From contig JBAZJT010000013.1 of NCBI GenBank assembly GCA_041651175.1, forward strand, positions 21,769 to 85,768: a stretch of DNA of 64,000 nucleotides, read 5' to 3'. Position numbers and translations under genes: made by a program. The DNA is from Elusimicrobiales bacterium. GTDB lineage: Bacteria > Elusimicrobiota > Elusimicrobia > Elusimicrobiales > Elusimicrobiaceae. Under the pieces are notes generated by a model. That model was not told the origin of the DNA and ran no database searches. It was given only the letters and a program-made list of their open reading frames with translations. Shown piece by piece: positions 15,359 to 24,790 of this stretch. How positions within the stretch are numbered: position 1 is the stretch's first letter; each line of letters starts with the position of its first letter.

Positions 15359-16095
15359 TGCTCGCCTGCGCCTGTTTTGCGGCTCTAGCCCTTGCGCTGC
15401 CCGCCCGCGCGGCGGAAACCCGCATTCTGTTTGTCGGCAACAATTTTGTTTCGGCAAACGACCTGCCGGGGATGTTTGCGGCGGTGGCAAAATCGCTGGG
15501 CGGGGCCGCACATGCGGAGATGATTGCGCCGGGCGGATTTTCCTGGCAGCAGCATTCGCAGGACAAGGCGACATCAGGCAAAATTTCCTCCGGCAAATGG
15601 GATTTCGTGGTTTTGCAGGAGCAAAGCCAGAGGCCGGACTGGCCGGAAAGGCAGCTTGCAAGCGAAGTGCTGCCCTACGGCAGGCAACTGGACAAGCTCA
15701 TCCGCTCCGCCGGCGCGCGCACCGTGCTGTATGAAACCTGGGGCCACAAAAAAGGCGACAAAAATAATTGCGAGCATTTCCCGCGCACCTGTACTTACGA
15801 AGGGATGCAGGGCAGCATAACTGCCACTTACGAGCGCCTGGCCAGGGAAACCGGCGCAACGTTGGCCCCCGTGGGCGCCGCGTGGCGGCAAATCCGCCGC
15901 AACCACCCGGAAATAGAGCTTTATTCCGGCGACGGAATACATCCCTCGCGCGAGGGGACCTATCTGGCCGCCTGCGTCATTTACTGCGCGATATTCGGGA
16001 AACCGGTCATCAGGGCGGACAATCAGGGCATTGCCGCCGCGCGGGCGGAAATCATAAGGCAGGCCGCGCAGGAAGCGGTTTTCGGCGGCGGGTGA
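15358..16095 (+). CDS. Exported SGNH-hydrolase-like protein with Asn at the nucleophile position
   Basis: 245 residues. Signal peptide (LACACFAALALALPARA), then ILFVGNNFVSANDLPGMF in place of the family's GNSF/GDS block, so the catalytic Ser is Asn29. The later blocks are kept: VVLQEQS, YETWG and GDGIHPSREGTYLAAC with Asp and His. This resembles the DUF4886/SGNH group of periplasmic proteins, here probably inactive as an esterase or acting as a binding protein. It starts on the last base of the accC stop and its own stop overlaps the MFS gene, so it belongs to this operon. Confidence 0.75.
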   Translation: MLACACFAALALALPARAAETRILFVGNNFVSANDLPGMFAAVAKSLGGAAHAEMIAPGGFSWQQHSQDKATSGKISSGKWDFVVLQEQSQRPDWPERQLASEVLPYGRQLDKLIRSAGARTVLYETWGHKKGDKNNCEHFPRTCTYEGMQGSITATYERLARETGATLAPVGAAWRQIRRNHPEIELYSGDGIHPSREGTYLAACVIYCAIFGKPVIRADNQGIAAARAEIIRQAAQEAVFGGG

Positions 16096-17306
16096 TGGAA
16101 ACCGAACGCGATCTGCCCTTTGCGCGCGCGGCCTTCGCGCTGCTTTTCACCGTCAATTTCTGCAATTACATAGACCGCTACGTGCTGGCGGCGGTTTTCC
16201 CGCTTATACAGAAAGATATGCATGTCTCCGACGCGGCTATGGGGTTTCTGGCGTCGGCTTTCATGATTGTGTACATGTTCGCCGCGCCGGTGGCGGGCTG
16301 GCTGGGCGACAAATGGCTGCGCCCCCGGCTGATGGGCGCGGCGGCACTTGTGTGGAGCGCGGCCACCTCGCTGGCCGGTTTTGCCGGAAGCTACGCGCAA
16401 CTGCTGGCGGCGCGCTCCGCCGTCGGCACGGGGGAGGCGGGTTTCGTGTCGGTGTCCCAGTCCTATGTGTCGGAACTGTTCGCGCCGCAAAAGCGCGCGC
16501 GGGTGATGGCGCTGTTTACTCTGGTGGTGCCCGCCGGCAGCGCGGCGGGCTATATTCTGGGCGCGCTTATAGGCCAGCATTTCGGCTGGAGGGCCGCGTT
16601 TTTCGCGCTGGGGCTGCCGGGCGCGCTGCTGGCTTTTTTCATAACCCGCCTGCCGGACCCGCGCCGCCACGCGGCGCAGGAGCATTCCGCGCCGTCGCTG
16701 GCGGAGTATCTGGCGCTGGCAAAAAACAAGGTTTTCCTGGCCAGCTCGTTTACTCAGGCGGCGGCCACTTTCTGCGTGGGCGGGCTTTCCGCGTGGATGC
16801 CCAGCTATTTCGTGCGGTATTTCGGTTTTGACGTGGGCCGCGCCGGCATGACATTCGGCGCGATAACCGTTGTTGCCGGAATTGCCGGGACATGGCTGGG
16901 CGGCTGGCTGGCGGATGTTTTATCTGTCAGATACCGGCGCGCGTATTACTATGTGTCCGCCGCCGGGCTGGCAATGGCCGCGCCGCTTGCGCTGGCGGCG
17001 GCCTCCTGCTCCGGGCCGCGCGCGGCGCTGACGCTGTTTTTCGCGGCGGAGGTGTGCGTGTTCATGCACGGCGGGCCCATGAACGCGGCCATAGTCAAAT
17101 GCACGGCGCGCAATGTGCGGGCCATGGCTTTCGCGGCCAGCATTTTCATAATTCACGCCTTCGGCGACGCGGTTTCGCCGTTTATAATCGGAAAAATTTC
17201 GGATGAGGCCGGCCTGCGTCTGGCGGTTATGCTGTGCAGCCTGACGCTGCTGCCCGCCGCCGCCATCGCCGTCGCCGGCGGCAGGGCGGACAGGGACCCG
17301 GCGTAA
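16095..17306 (+). CDS. Major facilitator superfamily transporter (Spinster-like)
   Basis: 403 residues with about twelve membrane segments. The ATG at 16095 overlaps the preceding stop (TGATGG). NFCNYIDRYVLAAVFPLIQKD is the N-terminal signature of the Spns/spinster-like MFS group, and GWLGDKWLRPRLMG is the loop 2-3 MFS motif. Repeated inner loops give the usual 6+6 arrangement. Substrates in this subfamily range from sphingolipids to sugars and organic acids, so none is proposed. It is the last gene of the plus-strand run; a dispersed repeat follows the stop. Confidence 0.88.
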   Translation: METERDLPFARAAFALLFTVNFCNYIDRYVLAAVFPLIQKDMHVSDAAMGFLASAFMIVYMFAAPVAGWLGDKWLRPRLMGAAALVWSAATSLAGFAGSYAQLLAARSAVGTGEAGFVSVSQSYVSELFAPQKRARVMALFTLVVPAGSAAGYILGALIGQHFGWRAAFFALGLPGALLAFFITRLPDPRRHAAQEHSAPSLAEYLALAKNKVFLASSFTQAAATFCVGGLSAWMPSYFVRYFGFDVGRAGMTFGAITVVAGIAGTWLGGWLADVLSVRYRRAYYYVSAAGLAMAAPLALAAASCSGPRAALTLFFAAEVCVFMHGGPMNAAIVKCTARNVRAMAFAASIFIIHAFGDAVSPFIIGKISDEAGLRLAVMLCSLTLLPAAAIAVAGGRADRDPA

Positions 17307-17322
17307 CCGCCGCGCCCGCTGC

Positions 17323-17400
17323 CGGGATTGACGTTTCGGGGAGAAACCTCGCCGGTCGCCTCCGAATCCCGCTGTCCAATTGCGATTTCCGGGCTATATT
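17323..17400 (+). repeat. Dispersed GC-rich repeat, copy A
   Basis: The core at 17362-17400 (CCGCTGTCCAATTGCGATTT, then CCGGGCTATA) recurs with few changes at 34403-34436 (minus) and 44455-44493 (plus). It lies between the convergent ends of the MFS and lipoprotein genes and overlaps the last codons of the lipoprotein. Confidence 0.65.
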
Positions 17401-18347
17401 CCCGGCAGCAGTTCGTAGCTCTGGCAGCCCTTAAGCTCCTTGATGCGGGTGGCAATTGCATCCGCATACTGGCTGCGCCAGAGCGCGTCGTAGTCCATCT
17501 GCTGCCTGTAGAATATCTGGGCGTCGTCTATGTTTTTCCGGGTGCGGTACATGTACTTGCGTTCCTCGCGCCAGATGGCGTCCGCGTCCTGTCCGCGGAA
17601 TTTAGAGGCGTTTTCGTCTGCTTCGGCGCGGGTGATGGCGTTTCTGCGGACGCGGTCCAGGTCGCGCTTGTAGAGCAACTGATAAAAACTGTTGTCCGAC
17701 AGTCCCTGCTGCATCCTCTGCACCCAGTGCAGGGAACTCTCAAAGGTTTCCGTGGGCCGGTCATATTCCAGGTTCGGCAGCAGGCAGTCTCGCCGTATCA
17801 TTTCTGCGAATCTGTCCGGCCCTTCTATCGCATAGACGCAGATTTCCTTTATCGTCTCCTGCCCGGAGGGGGTGGAGGCTATTTTATCCTCGTCGTACAT
17901 GCTGGCCTGGGAGGCCACGCGCGCCTGCGCCATCGCGGCAAGCACTTCAAACTCGGCCAGGTCGTCAGCCACCTGAATGCGGTCGTACATCTGGCTCAGC
18001 GCCAGCCCGCGTGCCAGCAGCAGCGGCAGCGTCTGCCTGTGGCGGCGCTCCTTTTCCGGTATAAGCAGGGTGCGGTCCGCTCGCAGATACCTGGGCCAGG
18101 GGCCGGTAAGCGGCGCGTATTGTATTTTTATGGGATTTTCCTTGAGCCGGGCGACAAGCTCCCTCCCTTCGCCCAGCAGTTCAAGGGATTCAAGCCCGCG
18201 CTCCAGCGAAGGTTCGTAATGAAGCGCGGGGTTGGCGTCTTCACGGGGGGCGGGGGTTGCCTCGTCCGGAGAGTACTCCTCCTGCAGGGCGGCGCAGCCG
18301 CACAGCAGGGATGCCGCCGCCAGCAGCAGCGCGTTCGCGCGGGTCAT
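17394..18347 (-). CDS. Lipoprotein of unknown function
   Basis: 317 residues. MTRANALLLAAASLLCGCAA gives a good lipobox (LCGC). The mature protein is charged and mostly helical, with several Tyr/Arg-rich stretches (ERKYMYRTRKNIDDAQIFYR) and a pair of Cys (ICVYAI, RRDCLL). No family is recognised, and there is no HExxH despite the peptidase-like RGLALSQMYDR segment. The ATG overlaps the end of the AsmA-like gene by four bases, so both are probably made together and may act in the same envelope process. Its 3' end is formed by dispersed repeat copy A. Confidence 0.75.
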   Translation of the reverse strand: MTRANALLLAAASLLCGCAALQEEYSPDEATPAPREDANPALHYEPSLERGLESLELLGEGRELVARLKENPIKIQYAPLTGPWPRYLRADRTLLIPEKERRHRQTLPLLLARGLALSQMYDRIQVADDLAEFEVLAAMAQARVASQASMYDEDKIASTPSGQETIKEICVYAIEGPDRFAEMIRRDCLLPNLEYDRPTETFESSLHWVQRMQQGLSDNSFYQLLYKRDLDRVRRNAITRAEADENASKFRGQDADAIWREERKYMYRTRKNIDDAQIFYRQQMDYDALWRSQYADAIATRIKELKGCQSYELLPGI

Positions 18348-20590
18348 TTGAACAGGCCCTTCAGCGCGTTTTTGCCCGCGTTTATAAGCGTGTCGCCCAG
18401 CGCCTGCGCGTCCAGTTTCACGGACGGCCTGTGCATGTCCCCGGTTATTGCCAGCACGGGCTCGCCATAGCGGGCGAGCTTGCCGGAAAGCTTGATTCTT
18501 GTCTTTATGTCAACCTCGCGGGCTGTGAAGTCAACCCCGCCCCAGGAGGAAAGCTGGGCCACCCCCGTGTCCAGCACTGTTTTGGCGATGCTCATCCTGC
18601 CGTCGCGGAAATCGTACTCGCCTTCCATGTTGCTGAAGGAAAGATTGTCCAGTTCCGGCAGGAAAGGAAATTTCATGGCAGCCGTTCCGCGTTGAATCTG
18701 CATCAGCGGCATCAGAAGCGCGTTGGCAAACCGATTGCCCACCGCGAAAGACGCTATGTCGCCCAGCCGTCCGCCGTGCACGCAGAAGGAGGCTTTCCCT
18801 CTTGCCTTGTCCAGCTTTGCGGTTATACCGGTCAGCGCGCATTTGAACTCCGCCGCGCCGGCGTTGATGGCGGGATGGTAGAGGCGCGCGGTTTTTATAT
18901 CCGCTTCTATGTCGTAGGCGGTTTCCGGCGGCGCGGCCTGGCCCTTGCCCTCGGCGGGTTCGGGCGCCTCTGTCTTTGGAATCAGCGAGACCAGATTTAC
19001 CGCGCCCAGCGAGGCCGAAATCTTCGCCTTGACCAGTCTGGGCGATGTGCGCGTCGAAAACGCCGCCGTGAAAGCCGCCCCGTCCAGTTTGCCGGCGGCT
19101 TTCTGGACGGAAACGGAATCCTGGGTAAATTGGGCGGAAACCTCCATATCGGAAATCCTGGACTGGCCGAATACCAGCCCCCCGTCGGCGACGACCGCGC
19201 TGCCGGAATAGGTCATGGCGGACGGCGGAACCCAGGCCGCGGACAGCCGCCCGCCCATCTTCCCGCGCAGGCGATATTTCGCGTATCCCGGCGCTATTTT
19301 AGAAATTTCGGACATGTCTCCGCGGAAATTGCCCGCCGCGGAACCCGCCCAGCCCTCCGGGCGCAGGTCCAGGTTGACAATGCCCTTGAAATTCAGCGAG
19401 CCGGCGCTTACGATGCATTCCGTTATTTTCGCGCTGCCCGGAGCGGCGGAGATATTAAACGAAGTCTCGGATTCCGGTATCACCCAGCCGCGGGGCAGCG
19501 CCCGCGCCAGTCTGGCAAGCGAGGAAGTGTTCATTTCCGGCAGTTTCGTTTTTACGGCGGCGTTGAGCGCCCAGGCGGATGTCTGTTCCAGCCCCATCAT
19601 AAATCCGCCTGAGGCGGACAGCGGTCCCGCGTCCACCTGAACTCCGGAAAACGACAGGTTGCCGTTCTCAAACGCGAAGCTGGACGAGACGGCGGTTTCC
19701 GGCAGCGGTATATGCGCCGGAAAATTGGACAGCACCTGCTGGAGCTGGGTGGACGACAGGGGCGCTATCCTGAATTTGAAAATTCCGTGCGGGGCGGAGA
19801 AATCGCTTACGCGCGCCGAGCCGGTAAGCGACAGCTTTTCCCAGCTTGCCAGCACGGAGCGCACCGTCAGCTTGTATTCGGATATTTTCCGGGCAGTGAG
19901 ATCAAGCTGCGAATTGGTTTTCACGTACACGGTTACCGGGTTGTCGCCGACGATGAAATTGATGTGGCACTCCGATGCCGCTTCAAACGGCTGCGCGAAC
20001 GAGATATCGTTGGTGTAAAACGAGAGGTCTTTTATCTGCGCGATATTGCCAGTCCGGCTTCTGAAGTAAATGTCGGTGTTTCTGATGGAGAGCCTGTCGG
20101 CTTCAAAATCGTAATCCGAAGCGCCGCCGGATTTGGCATTTTGCTGAGCCGGGGCGGACTGGGGGGATTCTCCGTCCCCGGAAATGTCGGAGAAGTTGAA
20201 GCGCCCGTCCGGAGTTTTGGCTATATTCACCATCACTCCGTCAACATCTATGGAGCGCACGCTGATTTTTTTTCTCAGCAGCGCGCCCAGCCTGAAACTG
20301 ACCGAAACGGATTTGGCCGTCAGCATTTCCCCGTTGTCAAAGCCGCCGGCTTCGGAAATGGCCAGGTTCTTTATGCTTATGCCGCCCAGGCTTGCGTGAA
20401 CGTCCTCCATCCTGAATTCTCTGTTGATTTTGCGCGCAAGCCAGGAGGTTGTCCAGGCCTTGAGCTTTGCTGACGGGAAAATCAGGCGGACGGTTATCAT
20501 TGCCGCAATAACGGCGCCGGCTATAATTGCCGCCGTAAAGGCCAGACGCCTGAGCGGCGCTATGTTCGCACCGGATATGCGGGGAATCAT
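18344..20590 (-). CDS. AsmA/TamB-like envelope protein
   Basis: 748 residues from the ATG at 20590; a longer frame from 20674 runs back through promoter-like sequence. An N-terminal transmembrane helix (LAFTAAIIAGAVIAAMITVRLIF) is followed by the AsmA motif region WTTSWLARKINREFRMEDVHASLGGISIKNLAISEAGGF, then long beta-rich periplasmic sequence with repeating amphipathic strands, as in bridge-like lipid-transfer proteins. The C-terminal segment LDTGVAQLSSWGGVDFTAREVDI matches the AsmA C-terminal domain. Such proteins help move phospholipids to the outer membrane, supporting a diderm envelope. It is co-transcribed with the downstream lipoprotein. Confidence 0.85.
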   Translation of the reverse strand: MIPRISGANIAPLRRLAFTAAIIAGAVIAAMITVRLIFPSAKLKAWTTSWLARKINREFRMEDVHASLGGISIKNLAISEAGGFDNGEMLTAKSVSVSFRLGALLRKKISVRSIDVDGVMVNIAKTPDGRFNFSDISGDGESPQSAPAQQNAKSGGASDYDFEADRLSIRNTDIYFRSRTGNIAQIKDLSFYTNDISFAQPFEAASECHINFIVGDNPVTVYVKTNSQLDLTARKISEYKLTVRSVLASWEKLSLTGSARVSDFSAPHGIFKFRIAPLSSTQLQQVLSNFPAHIPLPETAVSSSFAFENGNLSFSGVQVDAGPLSASGGFMMGLEQTSAWALNAAVKTKLPEMNTSSLARLARALPRGWVIPESETSFNISAAPGSAKITECIVSAGSLNFKGIVNLDLRPEGWAGSAAGNFRGDMSEISKIAPGYAKYRLRGKMGGRLSAAWVPPSAMTYSGSAVVADGGLVFGQSRISDMEVSAQFTQDSVSVQKAAGKLDGAAFTAAFSTRTSPRLVKAKISASLGAVNLVSLIPKTEAPEPAEGKGQAAPPETAYDIEADIKTARLYHPAINAGAAEFKCALTGITAKLDKARGKASFCVHGGRLGDIASFAVGNRFANALLMPLMQIQRGTAAMKFPFLPELDNLSFSNMEGEYDFRDGRMSIAKTVLDTGVAQLSSWGGVDFTAREVDIKTRIKLSGKLARYGEPVLAITGDMHRPSVKLDAQALGDTLINAGKNALKGLFK

Positions 20591-20603
20591 ACTTAATGGA
20601 ATC

Positions 20604-20630
20604 ATTATAACATTTTGGGCCTTTTGGCCC
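20604..20630 (-). promoter_or_regulatory. Intergenic -10 and palindrome between asmA-like and subtilase genes
   Basis: On the minus strand TATAAT (20604-20609) lies 14 bases before the asmA-like start; the -35 is poor at normal spacing. Just upstream is the palindrome GGGCCTTTTGGCCC (20617-20630), in the 90-base region shared by two divergent genes, so it could be an operator or hairpin. Confidence 0.4.
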
Positions 20631-20680
20631 ATGCAAGAATGGCTGCTGCGGCGTAAACTGTTCACAGGCGGCACAAACCC

Positions 20681-23227
20681 ATGAGCAAAGTTCTTCTGGC
20701 GGTTATTTTCTGTTTTCTGGCTGCAACCCGGGCGCCGTCCCGGGTTTCTGCGCAGGAATACGGCGCCGCGCCCGCGGAAACTCAGTCAGACGGCGCCGCC
20801 TCCGGGAAAACCGGCGGTACGGGCGATGCCGCGCGGAAAGTTGACCGCCGGGTGGAGAAGTTCATTCAGCGCAAGGGGGGGGAATACGGCCTGTCCGCGG
20901 ATTCCAAAGGCAATCTCAGCCGCGTGGTGAAGTCTCCGGACGGGACAAGCCGGAAAACAGCCATTGACAGGCAGTCTTCCGAGAGGATTGAGAAGCTTAT
21001 ATCCGGCCTGGCGCCCGGTCATGAGGACGAGGATATGGCGCAGGCGCTCAAATCATTCATGTCCGCGTACTATTCCGGGAAGTCCGGCGACAAACAGTTG
21101 TGCAAGCAGGGCAGGGAGTTCTTCAAATGCAATGGCGGCAAAGCCTCTCTGACTTCCGCCGGCAAGCATGCGGTCATGGACATAATGTGCGCCGAATTCG
21201 GCAAAAGCTTTTTCAAGGACCATTACTCCGCTTCCGGCGGCGGGCAGGATGCCGGAGCAGGAGAGGCGGACGAGCCGGATTCCGACTCCAGCGGCGGGGG
21301 GGGCGGGCCGGACAAATCCCGGCACGGCAAGGCTGCGGCGATGTCCTCGTCTTTATCTGCCGCGGCTGCGCCGCAGGCCGCCGCGATGCTTTTTGACGGA
21401 GGGGCTCAGGCCCGGCGCGCGGGCACGGGTTTGATGCATTTTACCTCTCAGGCGGGCGCTGCCGGTATTGCCGGCGCGCGCGCTTCTTACGGGCGTCATC
21501 CTGCCATGACCGCGCCGGCGGGTTCGCTGCGTTCAGGGGCAAAACCGCCGCTTTCGCAGCGTAAGGGAGATTTTACACAGGCTTTAAGCGGAACGGCGGC
21601 CTCCCTGATTTCCCAAAGCGGTATAGACCCCCGCATAGCGTCGCTTCGGGGCGCGGTTCTCTCGCGCGCGGGCGGCGTGCCTATCATAGAGTTGCCGGCG
21701 CGCCAGGCTCCTGCCGCGGCCCGCGTTTCAGAATCCGGCTTTGCGAAAATAGCGCGCGCGGCGGCCGGGGCGGTATTCCGCTCTCCGATGACGCCGGCGC
21801 TCTACAAGGCTGCGGATTTCGCGCGCATTGCCTCGCACGGAGAGACGCGCCTGCCCGAGCCCACCAGCAAAACCAAATCAGACATCACTCCCTACCGGAC
21901 GCCGGAGCAGATACTGAATACCAGCGCGCTGCGGAAATACGGCGACGGCGGCGATCGGGTGACAATCGGTTTCATAGACAGCGGCCTGGACCAGAGCCAC
22001 CCGGACTTTGCGAAAAACCGCGTGCTGGATTATTTTGACTTCACCGGCGAGGGCAAAAAGGACCATACCGGGCACGGCACGGCCATGGCGGGCGCGGCGG
22101 CGGGAAGCGGGGCGGCCTCCGGCGGGAAATACGCGGGCATAGCGCCCAATGCCAAATTCGCGATATTCAAGGTGGTGGATTCCAACGGCTCTTCATCGGA
22201 GGAAAGGATTCTTAACGCCCTCAAGAAAGTGCATGACATGCCCGCGGAAACGCGCCCGAAGGTGCTTAACATAAGCATGCAGGGGCCGCACAACCCTTCC
22301 TCCCCCATATCCGTCATGGTGGACCGGCTGGTGGCCGAAGACAATGTGGTTGTGGTGGCGGCGGCGGGCAATAACGAACTGTCGCAGGATATGCATGTCC
22401 GCCAGCGGCCGATAGGCTGGCCCGGAGATTCGCGGCTTGCGCTGTCGGTAACCGGCATAGGGCCGGACGGCGGCATTTCGCCCTATGCCCGGCGCGGGTC
22501 TATAAGCGGAGCCGGCGCCGCATTCAACAAACCCGATGTAACCACGGTGTACGGCGGCATCAGAAGACCGGGCGCTCCGGTCAATTTCACACAGCGCGAT
22601 GTGGAACGGGCCGCGCGCGGCGAGCTTGCCATGCAGCAGAATCCGGGCGAGGGATTGTATTTCAACGGCGTGCTGTTGCCCAGAAGCGCGGATTCGGATG
22701 CGACTATCAGGGAAGCGTTGTCCAACTCCACTTTGCCCGATGGGCAACGCGCCAGACTTGAAAAAGCGCTGCGCCGCCAGCAGGCGGACAATTTGCTGGG
22801 CAACGACAAATACGCCTTTGATTCCGGCACCTCGCCCTCCGCGGCGGAGATGTCGGGCATCATGGCGCTGGCCGTGAACCGGCTGGTCAAGGGCAATATC
22901 CCCTACACCGCCGAGCAGGTCAACGCCCTCGCCAAGGAGAGCGCGGTCCCGCTGCGCGGCCAGCCGGCTGACGTCCAGGGGCAAGGGCTGGCAAACGGCG
23001 ACAGGATGAAGGCCCGCATGGAAGCCAGAATAAAAGCGGGCGTGCCGGTGGGCAACGTGGCCTATGACATATCGTGCCAGCTTACCCCGGACCAGCGGCG
23101 CGTCGTGGCGTCAAGCCGGAATTTCAAGATGACGTCTCTTGGCGTGCTGGACAAACGCACCGGACATCTAATCAGCACTTACGACGATTACAAGCTGCTT
23201 GCCGCAGAGGTAGGCGCGGATAAATGA
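20681..23227 (+). CDS. Secreted subtilisin-like serine protease (S8) with long pro-region
   Basis: 848 residues. Signal peptide ending at SRVSA-Q, then about 400 residues of low-complexity, Ala/Ser/Gly-rich sequence with a Cys pair (LCKQGREFFKC), probably a pro-region. The S8 domain follows with a complete triad: Asp433 (GFIDSGLDQSHPDF), His465 (HTGHGTAMAG) and Ser718 (DSGTSPSAAEMSG), plus AAAGNN for the oxyanion hole. About 190 residues separate the oxyanion and Ser blocks, longer than usual. It is expected to be exported and self-processed. It heads a plus-strand group with two secreted nucleases. No Shine-Dalgarno is obvious. Confidence 0.9.
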   Translation: MSKVLLAVIFCFLAATRAPSRVSAQEYGAAPAETQSDGAASGKTGGTGDAARKVDRRVEKFIQRKGGEYGLSADSKGNLSRVVKSPDGTSRKTAIDRQSSERIEKLISGLAPGHEDEDMAQALKSFMSAYYSGKSGDKQLCKQGREFFKCNGGKASLTSAGKHAVMDIMCAEFGKSFFKDHYSASGGGQDAGAGEADEPDSDSSGGGGGPDKSRHGKAAAMSSSLSAAAAPQAAAMLFDGGAQARRAGTGLMHFTSQAGAAGIAGARASYGRHPAMTAPAGSLRSGAKPPLSQRKGDFTQALSGTAASLISQSGIDPRIASLRGAVLSRAGGVPIIELPARQAPAAARVSESGFAKIARAAAGAVFRSPMTPALYKAADFARIASHGETRLPEPTSKTKSDITPYRTPEQILNTSALRKYGDGGDRVTIGFIDSGLDQSHPDFAKNRVLDYFDFTGEGKKDHTGHGTAMAGAAAGSGAASGGKYAGIAPNAKFAIFKVVDSNGSSSEERILNALKKVHDMPAETRPKVLNISMQGPHNPSSPISVMVDRLVAEDNVVVVAAAGNNELSQDMHVRQRPIGWPGDSRLALSVTGIGPDGGISPYARRGSISGAGAAFNKPDVTTVYGGIRRPGAPVNFTQRDVERAARGELAMQQNPGEGLYFNGVLLPRSADSDATIREALSNSTLPDGQRARLEKALRRQQADNLLGNDKYAFDSGTSPSAAEMSGIMALAVNRLVKGNIPYTAEQVNALAKESAVPLRGQPADVQGQGLANGDRMKARMEARIKAGVPVGNVAYDISCQLTPDQRRVVASSRNFKMTSLGVLDKRTGHLISTYDDYKLLAAEVGADK

Positions 23228-23308
23228 CGCCGGAAAGCCCCCGCAAGGAGTCCGATATCTCTCCAATTTTTTGCCGGAATTCCGCGGCCTGGGACCTTTG
23301 GACCTGTT

Positions 23309-23561
23309 GCGCGCGCGGGCGCATTGATATTATTTCCATAGCGCGGAAGTTAATGCGCAAAAAACGTCAGAAGGATATGCCATGACCGACAGTTACCGAC
23401 AATGTTTCAGAAAAATGGCGACGCTCCTGTTGTTCGCGTTTCTGGCTTTTCCGGTTCATGCCCGGCAAACCGGAGCGGCGCGGCAGCTTCAGACGATGGG
23501 GGGGGATTCTCCCGCGGTCCCTTTCGCGCGTGCCGCGGATTCGCGGTCGGCGTCAGACGGC
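23309..23561 (+). repeat. Duplicated upstream region plus signal/pro-peptide module, copy 1
   Basis: From a GC tract at 23309 (GCGCGCGCGGGCGC) through the first 60 codons of the SNase gene, the sequence matches 24541-24790 in front of and inside the PLD gene. From the start codons on there are no indels (constant offset 1229). By my count 47 of 60 residues are identical, with residues 29-47 unchanged. Confidence 0.9.
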
Positions 23562-24524
23562 GCGCTTTCCAGCAAGGGACGCCGGTTGATGGACAAGACG
23601 TGGATTTATATGGTTGACGGCGATACCATTTCCTACGGTCCCAGGGGCAGCGGCAAAGCGGGTATTAAGCGCCGGCAGTTGCGCATTGCCGGTATTGACA
23701 CCCCTGAGGTTCATCACTACGGCGCGGGTAAATTCGAGGACCAGGAGTATGGCCCGGAGGCCACCAAGGCCGGGCGCGCCATAATTAAGGCAGCCGGGAA
23801 AGTGGAATATATTGACCTTGGCCTTGACAAGTACGGGCGCACGCTGGTCTATCTTTTCGTGGACGATAAATCTTATGAAGTTGAAATGATCAAGGAGGGA
23901 CTGGCGTGGGAGTATATCTCCACGTATGGCGATTCCGGCTATCCCGAAATAGGCAAAGCCATTCGGACAGCCGCCGCCAAGTATCCCCGCAAGCCTTTTG
24001 AGTTCCCGCATGACTGGCGCGGCAGGATGTGGTCGCCTGAAAGAGAAGCGGCTCAGTTGCAGACCGACCTGTCCAGGCGCCGCATCAGGATGAATAAATC
24101 CAGGATAGTTTACGACGACGGAGACACTATAACCTATAACGGCAAAACCTTCCGCTTTGCAACCATAGATACCCCGGAAATCATGCATCCCGAGGACGGC
24201 ATTATGCAAGACCAGCCATATGGCCGCAAGGCTGCCGCGTTCACCGAGAATGCTTTCAGGAACGCCCGGACGCTGGAGTATATTCCCGGATGCAGGGACA
24301 AATACGGCAGAACGCTGGCCCTGTTTTTCGTGGATGGGCAACTGTTTTCCGAGATGATAATCAAGGCCGGGCTGGCGTATGAAAATGTGTCTATTTTCGG
24401 TCCCGGGGACACTCCCGGTTTTGCCAGGATGGCGCTGTCCGCTTTCAGAAGCCTGCCCCATCCTCCCCCGTTCGAGAATCCGATGGAATGGAGGAGTAAG
24501 AATCAGATCAAACCCAAAGAGTGA
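23382..24524 (+). CDS. Secreted nuclease with two SNase (thermonuclease) domains
   Basis: 380 residues. Signal peptide (cut near VHA-R) and a short pro-segment shared with the next gene, then two staphylococcal-nuclease-like OB domains. Domain 1 (about 72-175) has VDGDT, Arg101, Asp106, Glu109 (IDTPE) and DKYGR (Arg153). Domain 2 (about 240-345) has DDGDT, Arg258, Asp263, Glu266 and DKYGR (Arg310). Both keep the Ca2+ ligands and catalytic Arg/Glu, so both may cleave DNA and RNA. SNase pairs in one secreted chain are uncommon. AAGGA precedes the start. Confidence 0.92.
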   Translation: MTDSYRQCFRKMATLLLFAFLAFPVHARQTGAARQLQTMGGDSPAVPFARAADSRSASDGALSSKGRRLMDKTWIYMVDGDTISYGPRGSGKAGIKRRQLRIAGIDTPEVHHYGAGKFEDQEYGPEATKAGRAIIKAAGKVEYIDLGLDKYGRTLVYLFVDDKSYEVEMIKEGLAWEYISTYGDSGYPEIGKAIRTAAAKYPRKPFEFPHDWRGRMWSPEREAAQLQTDLSRRRIRMNKSRIVYDDGDTITYNGKTFRFATIDTPEIMHPEDGIMQDQPYGRKAAAFTENAFRNARTLEYIPGCRDKYGRTLALFFVDGQLFSEMIIKAGLAYENVSIFGPGDTPGFARMALSAFRSLPHPPPFENPMEWRSKNQIKPKE

Positions 24525-24540
24525 GCCTTTCACGGGCCTG

Positions 24541-24790
24541 GCGCGCGCGGGCGCGCGGATAGATTTTCGCAACGCGGAAGTTGCGCGCAAAACCGACTGG
24601 AGGATACGACATGACCGATACCAACCGACAGTGTTTCAGGAAGACGACGCTAGCCTTGTTATTGGCGCTTCTGGCCTTTCCGGTGCATGCCCAGCAAACC
24701 GGCGCGGCGCGGCAGCTTCAGACGATGGGGGGGGATTCGCCCGCGGTGCCTCATGCGCGCGCAGCGGATTCGGCGGCAGCCTCCGGCGGC
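24541..24790 (+). repeat. Duplicated upstream region plus signal/pro-peptide module, copy 2
   Basis: Second copy of the module at 23309-23561. It supplies the ribosome-binding region, signal peptide and pro-segment of the PLD-family gene. Similarity stops where the catalytic domains begin, so only the leader was duplicated or converted. Confidence 0.9.

Noticed and set aside
13937..15661. 574-residue open frame on the minus strand
   Set aside because: Antisense to accC; composition and lack of motifs mark it as a shadow.
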